Shown: in pieces, positions 57,951-64,000 of the stretch
How the letters are laid out: every line of letters starts with the position of its first letter
Numbering within the stretch: the stretch's first letter is position 1
Source: Rhizomys pruinosus
Lineage: Eukaryota > Chordata > Mammalia > Rodentia > Spalacidae
NCBI GenBank assembly: GCA_009823505.1
Contig: VZQC01005070.1
Coordinates: 4,339,570 to 4,403,569 of the forward strand
DNA length: 64,000 nucleotides
Direction of reading: 5' to 3'
Notes under the pieces: model-generated
What the model was told of the DNA's origin: nothing
Database searches by the model: none
The model's input: the letters and a program-made list of their open reading frames with translations, nothing else
Made by a program: the position numbers and the translations under genes

Positions 57951-58023
57951 GGGGGGGGTGGGGGGGGGGTGGGGGGGTGGGTGTGGCGCGGGCGGGGAGT
58001 GTGGGGGGGGGGGGGGGGGGGGG
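57951..58023 (+). repeat. G-run tract, right arm only
   Basis: About 70 bases of almost pure G with T interruptions. The mirrored position in the left arm (about 34,470-34,485) has none. Artefactual. Confidence 0.85.
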
Positions 58024-58029
58024 GAACAG

Positions 58030-61000
58030 TCTTGACGAAAAGACATCATTTGTCTATTAGTCTGGTTATATTGCATTTTTATCATTAAAGAATCTAAAAA
58101 CATCATTATCAAAAGATTTCTTGTAGACTAATGTTATCAAGTTTTATAATATCAACAAGTTCTTATTTTCTTGAAAATAGTCCTAGATACATACACTACA
58201 TACATAAACAAAAGTATTACTAGATATATAATATGTATGTGTAATATCATAGATTCAATTATCAATTTTCTGTGTGTTACACACAAGGACATTCTATCCA
58301 TCTTAGAACTCATACCCCTTCCGCACTCGCCCACTGACGACCCGCTCCCCACGCCCCACCCAAAGGAGCTCAATTTGTCTTAGGCCGTACTTTGATCAAC
58401 CTAATGATCCAAGGATGTTCCTCAGTGGTGCAAGTTCACCTACTGAGGTTTAGGTCAGCCTATCCAGAGTTCCCTCACTTTATGATAGATCAGCTTGTTT
58501 CTTCACTCGCTGCCAATATTTCTTCCATTAAGAAGTGTGTAGCTCTGCTGCCACATTTTCTCGGCAGTCCATTTCTGCGATTATCTGTCTGCTTGAAATT
58601 TCCTTATGGGCTATGTGCAAGCGACAGAACCTTTGCTGTAGGTTCACATGAGGAAGGTCCCAGGAGTTGAAAGACTATTTCCATATGGTCATTCACCTCC
58701 TTCCTCTCTGTCCTCTTAACAAAACCCCTGCCCGCCCCCTCCACAGTGATTTCTGAGCTTTTGGTGATTGAAACAATATAGAGTGGATCCTGGTCCAGGG
58801 ACTGATGGTCTGCAGACTCCTCATCTGTGCATTTTGACCATTTGTGATCTTTTGTACTTCTGGCCCTCTGGTGCATAAGGGAGCTTCTGTAAAATGATAG
58901 TAATGCAAGCACAGATCTCATTATGGCGCCGCTCTTATACAACCTTTCTATATTTAAGGAACCGCAAGGTAAGTAGGGGGTTGCTTGTAGATGTCTACTT
59001 AAGCTTGGGCAAGTTCACAGCAATGTCCTCTGTGGGTGGCCACTTGTAGGTACATGTAATAATAGTCTCTGCTGCAAAAGAAGTTTTCTCTCTTTAATGA
59101 GAGGTGACTGAGAGGCGGTAACTGTAATAGAAGGATAAAATATGTGAACTTAGTGAAATTACATTAGTCTAGGGATATGAGAGCCTTGGGATTTCTACAA
59201 TATCTATGACCTTATCCGATCCATGTTTATTTGATGAGGTTCCTTTTCTTCCTATTGAGTGGGTTTTAAGCCCAATTAAGTAGCTATTGATCGCCCCCAA
59301 GCCCAGAAGTAGCAACAGTCTGATGGTATTTGGTATTAAAGCGGGTGTTGGACCACTGATTGATTGTTCTCCTCCCGCTTAGCAGGTAAGTCCATAGTGT
59401 CTACACTTGGTGCGTCCAAAATGCTATGGAAGCTAGGCCCCGTTCGGTGGCTGTCCTAAAGATCAGGATCCACGCGAGTCACTGTGTGCGCCAAATCCAG
59501 TCTCCTAATTATGTCCCATGTTCAGCAAAAGAGTCATCCTAATCGTTGGTCAAAGGTTTCTTGGGAAGAGCATCAAGGAGGGACGGGGAGACGCATGCGA
59601 TTAGAATGCTCACTGAAGGTCAGATATGCTAATTTTTGGGAGTGTATCCTTCATTTCTAGGACGACTTCCTGACCACAACAACTCAAAGGAAAGGGTTTA
59701 TCTGTCCCCTTTTGACATGTCTAGATTATGTAGCATGTGAGCAAGTGCTGTTGTAGAACTACTGAACGCCTGTCAGTATCCAGGTTGGAGAACCCTCTCT
59801 GCAGCCCCTTCCTTTTACCTCGGATCATCCAACATGACGAAACCTCTGATCTATATAATATCGAAAATAAAAGACGCGAGAAGACCACTACAAATATCCA
59901 ACTCCTCACACTTTGCAACATCCAGAAAGACAGTTTGAAAGGAAAAATATATTAAAACAACACCCATAAAATAATCGTGCTTTCCTTTGGACCAGGAGAC
60001 ATTTTCAAGTCGTGAGCTGTGATTCTGGAGTTTTTCAGAAACTGAAAGTGGACCAGTTGAAACAACAAAACATAATCCCAACCTGCTGGTTTTACCACCC
60101 CCCTCCAACAAAATCTGATTTCTCAGAAATCACTTTCTTGCTGAGGTCTTGTCTCATATGTCAAGTTTTTGCCGGGAGCCAATTTCTATTGCCAGGTTAC
60201 AAAACTCTAAAATAGCAGCTCTATTCTGCAAACACTGACGCGAGCTTAGCCATGGTGATATGAATGGCACAAGTAGAATACTCTGAACACAGCATCAGCC
60301 ATTAGCTCAAATAGCTTGATTTTGCCCCATTGTTGTTCATTGCCCCCCACACATTTGCTCTAATGCCTGTGGTGCCTTTCAGCGCTACTTAACTATAGGC
60401 TGTCCTCCAGGAAGTGTCAGACACAGACACCTCTGGTGACATGCAGACACATGCTAGTTAGCACTGGTTTGTCACTGAGATATACGCCAGCGACTGTTGC
60501 TATCTAAACAGAAGTGACCTAATTAAACGGTGAAGTCAAGAGAGCTGCGTTGATAATATCAAATGCCTGTACACAACTTGGACAGTATGCGTCTGTGGAG
60601 AGGTTTGGTCTTTTGATCCGTTATCCCAAAAAATTATACTGACCGGTTACGACACACGAAAGCACAATACACAAACACCCCTAAAGCTTAAATGATGGTC
60701 CATAGTGGAGCTGGTGGATGTATTCTAAGCAGACGTAATGAGTCTTAGTTAGGGGTAAGTAAGACTAATGAAGAAAGCTGTCAGACCCACCTGCTGGATT
60801 AAGAACACCATACTTCAAAAAAAAAAAAAAAAGCATTATTTGGGATCTAGGTCGGGCACCCACACGTTAAGGTAGAAACAGAGGCTGTAGGGGCATAATG
60901 AAACAAAGATAGTACAATAGGAATAGACTCGGACACAAAGATGCCAAATAGATGTTATGTGCCGTATATTTAAGAGACTGGCCACGTGGGGTTATGGCGG

Positions 61001-61230
61001 GGTGGGATAAGTATAGACCTAGATTGAGAAAGGAAGCGACATATGGAAGATGATGGGGATAGAGCCAGAGGATAAGTACAGTTCCAAGGTATATGACAGC
61101 ATGGGAGTGAGGATGCGCGATGCCTAAATCGAGAGAGACAAAGAATTTATAAAAAATCTCAGGAGCCCTGTGGTAGATGTCGTCAAGCTAGGGAGGAAAG
61201 CATCAAGACCATGAATAAATAAGGTAACTT
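58030..61230 (-). other. Right-arm mirror of 31,560-34,450, no gene
   Basis: Contains the mirrored L1 3'-end-like fragment (about 58,200-58,860). 60,150-60,480 matches 32,080-32,410 very closely, whereas 60,480-61,230 is noisy. No coding signal. Confidence 0.7.
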
Positions 61231-61233
61231 TAT

Positions 61234-61485
61234 TTAATAGACTGAATGAGGAAAAGAGAAGGTCCAAGAGCTATACAGTAGACAAGCACCAAATACCTTC
61301 CTTTTTTCAGGGTGGTAAGAAACTCTCAGGAAATGTGCTGGGGACATGTAGAAAAAGGTATACACAGGATTCTGGCTCATAACACTGGAGTTAATGAGAG
61401 ACAGGCACAGCTTAATAACAGCTATGGCTTTCCTTCTCGACTTGTCATAAGAAATTTTGGCAAAGATAGGCCCAGTACTTAGCAT
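61234..61485 (-). other. Short open frame conserved in both arms, unknown (right arm)
   Basis: Mirror of the frame at 31,333-31,569. 83 codons starting 'MLSTGPIFAKISYDKSRR'. The two copies read the same protein from 'TGPIFAK' to about 'CLLYSSW'. No recognised domain. Confidence 0.3.
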
Positions 61486-62159
61486 TCATATAATAATACT
61501 ATGTAATTTTTTCCTGAAGCAGTTCACCAATAGTGAGATTAGTGAATTTTAACACGACTACCAGTCGAATTAGTTTTATGGAGTGTCCATAATAACCTTC
61601 ATGACAATACACTCTAAAAACACTCATATACATAATACCTCCTTGATCATCGATGTAAATGCAATGAGTTGGTACTATGATGTGATTTACTGGAATATTA
61701 CAGGCCAAGTGGGCCCCTACTATTAAGGAAAAATAGAACACGCTATTGGCAATTGTTAGTAAAAGGTATACTCAGTGTAGTATATTACTTTTCAAGAATC
61801 ATGAATAGGGCGATCAGGTCATAATGTACAGGAAATTGATATTCATTTATAGAATCATCCATCATCATGTTTCAAATTGTTTTCAACTGTAATTCAAACT
61901 ATAAGTGTCAATACTTCTCCCTACCTGCTCAGAATCCCATTAAAAATCTGGGACAACATGGTCACAATTCATTGCAGTTTACACACACACAGACCAAACA
62001 CACACACAACAACACACAAAAACAACAACACCTACAAATGAAAGTTAAGTAAGAACTGTTGTTTGGAATGTTTATGAGCACCTAAAATGGAACACGAAAG
62101 TAGAAAATTGTCCATTGCATTAACAACATGTTTAGCCTAATTAAACTATCACATCATTT

Positions 62160-62475
62160 AGTGGGGGCTGAGGAGTAGAATGGCCTAAGCAGGTTAAGGA
62201 GACGCCACCGCGAGGACAAAAGTCGATAACAGAGAGAACCCGGTGTTCGAATCACCCAAAGCACCCCACAATGGCAGGCCGAAAACCCTGTCCCTGAAAA
62301 ACTACTCCAATTCCAGGAAACGTCCAGCGATCCAGGGGAATCGCGATACAAGACTCAATTCATTAAATCGATCGCGGCGTTAGCAACGACGGGTGCACAA
62401 ACCTGCATCAGGACAGATAACAATACAATCAAACACATACAAAATAAATAAAAGTATAAAAAAAAAAATTGAAAA
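62160..62475 (+). mobile_element. B2-type SINE, indel-rich (right arm)
   Basis: 'gtgggggctgaggagtagaa', 'acgggtgcacaaacctgcat', AAATAAATAAAAGT tail with poly-A. It is longer than consensus through scattered insertions. Mirror of 30,420-30,680. Confidence 0.88.
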
Positions 62476-62606
62476 AAAAAAAACTATCACCATCTAACAT
62501 CTCTCAGTTTCTGCAGGGCAGAAGTCCATTCATGTCTGCTAAGGTCCTGCTGAGAGTCTCACAAGACAGAAATCTAAGTCTAAAAAGTTGTGTCCCATTG
62601 AAGCTC

Positions 62607-62745
62607 TAAAAAAAAAAAAAAAAAGTGAAAAAAAAAAGAAAAAAGAAATAACCGAGCGGGGAAAAAAAGAAAAAGAAAAATAAAGAAGACAGTCAGAGAG
62701 ACAGGAAGGAAAGAGATAAAAGAAAAAAAGCTAGAAGAGAAGCAN

Positions 62746-62788
<43 letters not shown>
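62607..62788. repeat. A/GA-rich low-complexity tract with an N
   Basis: A-rich and AAG-rich sequence without a counterpart in the left arm runs to the N at 62,745, then a pure (GA)n run follows to 62,788. The pure GA run matches the outer end of the microsatellite at 42,582-42,718. Confidence 0.9.
62745..62745. other. Single N: assembly join
   Basis: Ambiguous base at the junction between the noisy palindrome block and a clean third copy of the 41-42.6 kb segment. Confidence 0.8.
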
Positions 62789-62789
<1 letters not shown>

Positions 62790-64000
62790 CAGACATGGAA
62801 GAAATTTGAAGGGGACTGGTAAGGGTAGAAATGTTGCAAATATAATACTCATGAAAGAAATTCTCAGAAAAAAATGAATAAATAATTTATTCAGGATTCC
62901 AGAGTTAAGGCCATGTTAATGCACTCTGGAATCCTGAAACCGAAAGGCTGGATTCCGACTGTGCTCACCAGGTACAGATGATAAAGGCAGCTTTTGAGAA
63001 ATGTGATATATCTCCAATGGTGGAGTGATCCTGATTCAACCAGAAAAGCTTCAGGGCTGACATGATCAGAAGCAGCAAGTTATTCAGTTGCCTCTGGAAT
63101 TTTCCCATTTCTATCCTAGTTGCTTTCCTTAGTTGAGATAAAATACCATGAGCAAGGCACTTATTGAAGGAAGAGTTTATTTGGCTTATGATTCCAGAGG
63201 GTTGAATCCATCATGGTATGAGGAGGTGGGCAGGGCAGAAATCTGAGTGCTCATGTCTCCAAGCAGGCTCAGGAGGTAGAGTGTGGACTAGACACAGACT
63301 CTCAAATCCAGAACTCAGAGGCTTGTTTCCTAAAGCAAGCCCTTGCCTCCAAACTATGATCACTCTATGACCCTCTCTCAATAACACAGCCCAATGGAGT
63401 GCTAAAGTACTAGAGGCCTACTAAGGAGGGCATTCTCATCTAAAGCACCCAGGTCCTTAGAAGCGACAGAAGGAAGAAATGAAGTCATGTCTTTCTCTAT
63501 TCTTTCTGGATTTGATTCCTGAAAAAGTAGCCATCTCAAATGAAACACACGTTTATGATGGCATAAGAGCAGAAAAGAAAAGAACATGGACTGTTGAAAA
63601 CACTCTTATACTCATAACCCGACTACTTAGATATTCATCTTGAGTCAGGACTTCCAATAATAAATGATAAAGCATGTTCCTTACCATTTTAGTCATTTTC
63701 AGTCAAGGTTTTTGTTGTTAAACGGCAGAAACATTCTAACTAACATAAATAATAAAATTCCTGGAGTGATATTTTCTGGAATAAGTAATTCTTTATTTGG
63801 TTACTATTATTTGCTGCACTGGTAAATAAATTTAAACCTGTATACATCTAGAAGATATAAGTATTACCTGGAATAACAGAAGTCGACAGTTTATTCTCTA
63901 AAAGATTAAGGAGTCATTTAACATAAGATAAACTGAAAACCAGTTCTTTTGATGGTATATTTGGAATTAATGGTTAATTGCAAGTTAACTTCTAGACTAG
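62746..64000 (+). repeat. Segment present three times (copy C, clean)
   Basis: Direct repeat of about 49,300-50,680 and inverse of about 41,300-42,590. From 63,520 to 63,990 it matches 50,170-50,680 almost without difference. From 62,810 to 63,480 it matches the left arm well but copy B poorly. It continues past the window edge. It holds a 14-base perfect hairpin at 62,892-62,936. Confidence 0.95.

Larger units (their letters stand above)
46194..62606 (-). repeat. Palindrome 2, right arm
   Basis: Inverse copy of 30,273-45,845 carrying every SINE, the L1 fragment and the homeodomain sequence in mirrored order. Similarity ends abruptly at about 62,606 ('cccattgaagctct'), after which an A/GA-rich run leads to the N at 62,745. 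It is the cleaner arm from 46,200 to 49,260. It is badly degraded at about 49,365-50,090, 52,050-53,600 and 56,150-57,900. Confidence 0.96.

Overview
The window looks like muroid rodent nuclear DNA, probably cricetid-like. B1 (7SL-derived) and B2/B3 (tRNA-derived) SINEs dominate it, with 5'-truncated L1 pieces and one solo-LTR-like insertion. No intact protein-coding gene, RNA gene or CRISPR array can be supported. Almost all open frames are short, read through SINEs or simple repeats, or occur by chance. The one frame that looks like a real protein is a degenerate homeodomain near 43.1 kb and 48.4-49.1 kb, split by a B1 insertion.

Layout. 1-6,340: a palindrome with arms 1-2,585 and 3,786-6,340 around a 1.2 kb spacer. 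6,340-25,326: ordinary intergenic rodent DNA with clean SINEs, several with clear target-site duplications, an L1 3' end and an LTR inside a SINE. 25,327: a single N beside a purine/G-rich tract. 25,328-62,744: a block with uneven, error-like quality. From 30,273 to 62,606 it is one very large imperfect palindrome (left arm 30,273-45,845, spacer 45,846-46,193, right arm 46,194-62,606). 62,745: a second single N inside a GA tract. 62,746-64,000: a clean third copy of a segment already present inverted at about 41.3-42.6 kb and direct at about 49.3-50.7 kb.

Interpretation. The two arms carry the same SINEs, L1 and homeodomain fragment in the same order. They differ mainly by indel-rich noise, low-complexity stretches present in one arm only, and patches where one arm becomes GC-rich and scrambled. 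The block ends at single Ns in purine-rich sequence and overlaps the right flank redundantly. My leading explanation is that the 37.4 kb between the Ns is a single unpolished foldback (palindromic) long read used to bridge a gap. A true ampliconic palindrome, as on rodent sex chromosomes, is the alternative. The divergent homeodomain sequence is the most biologically interesting content. The palindrome must be resolved before any copy-number or gene claim is made here.
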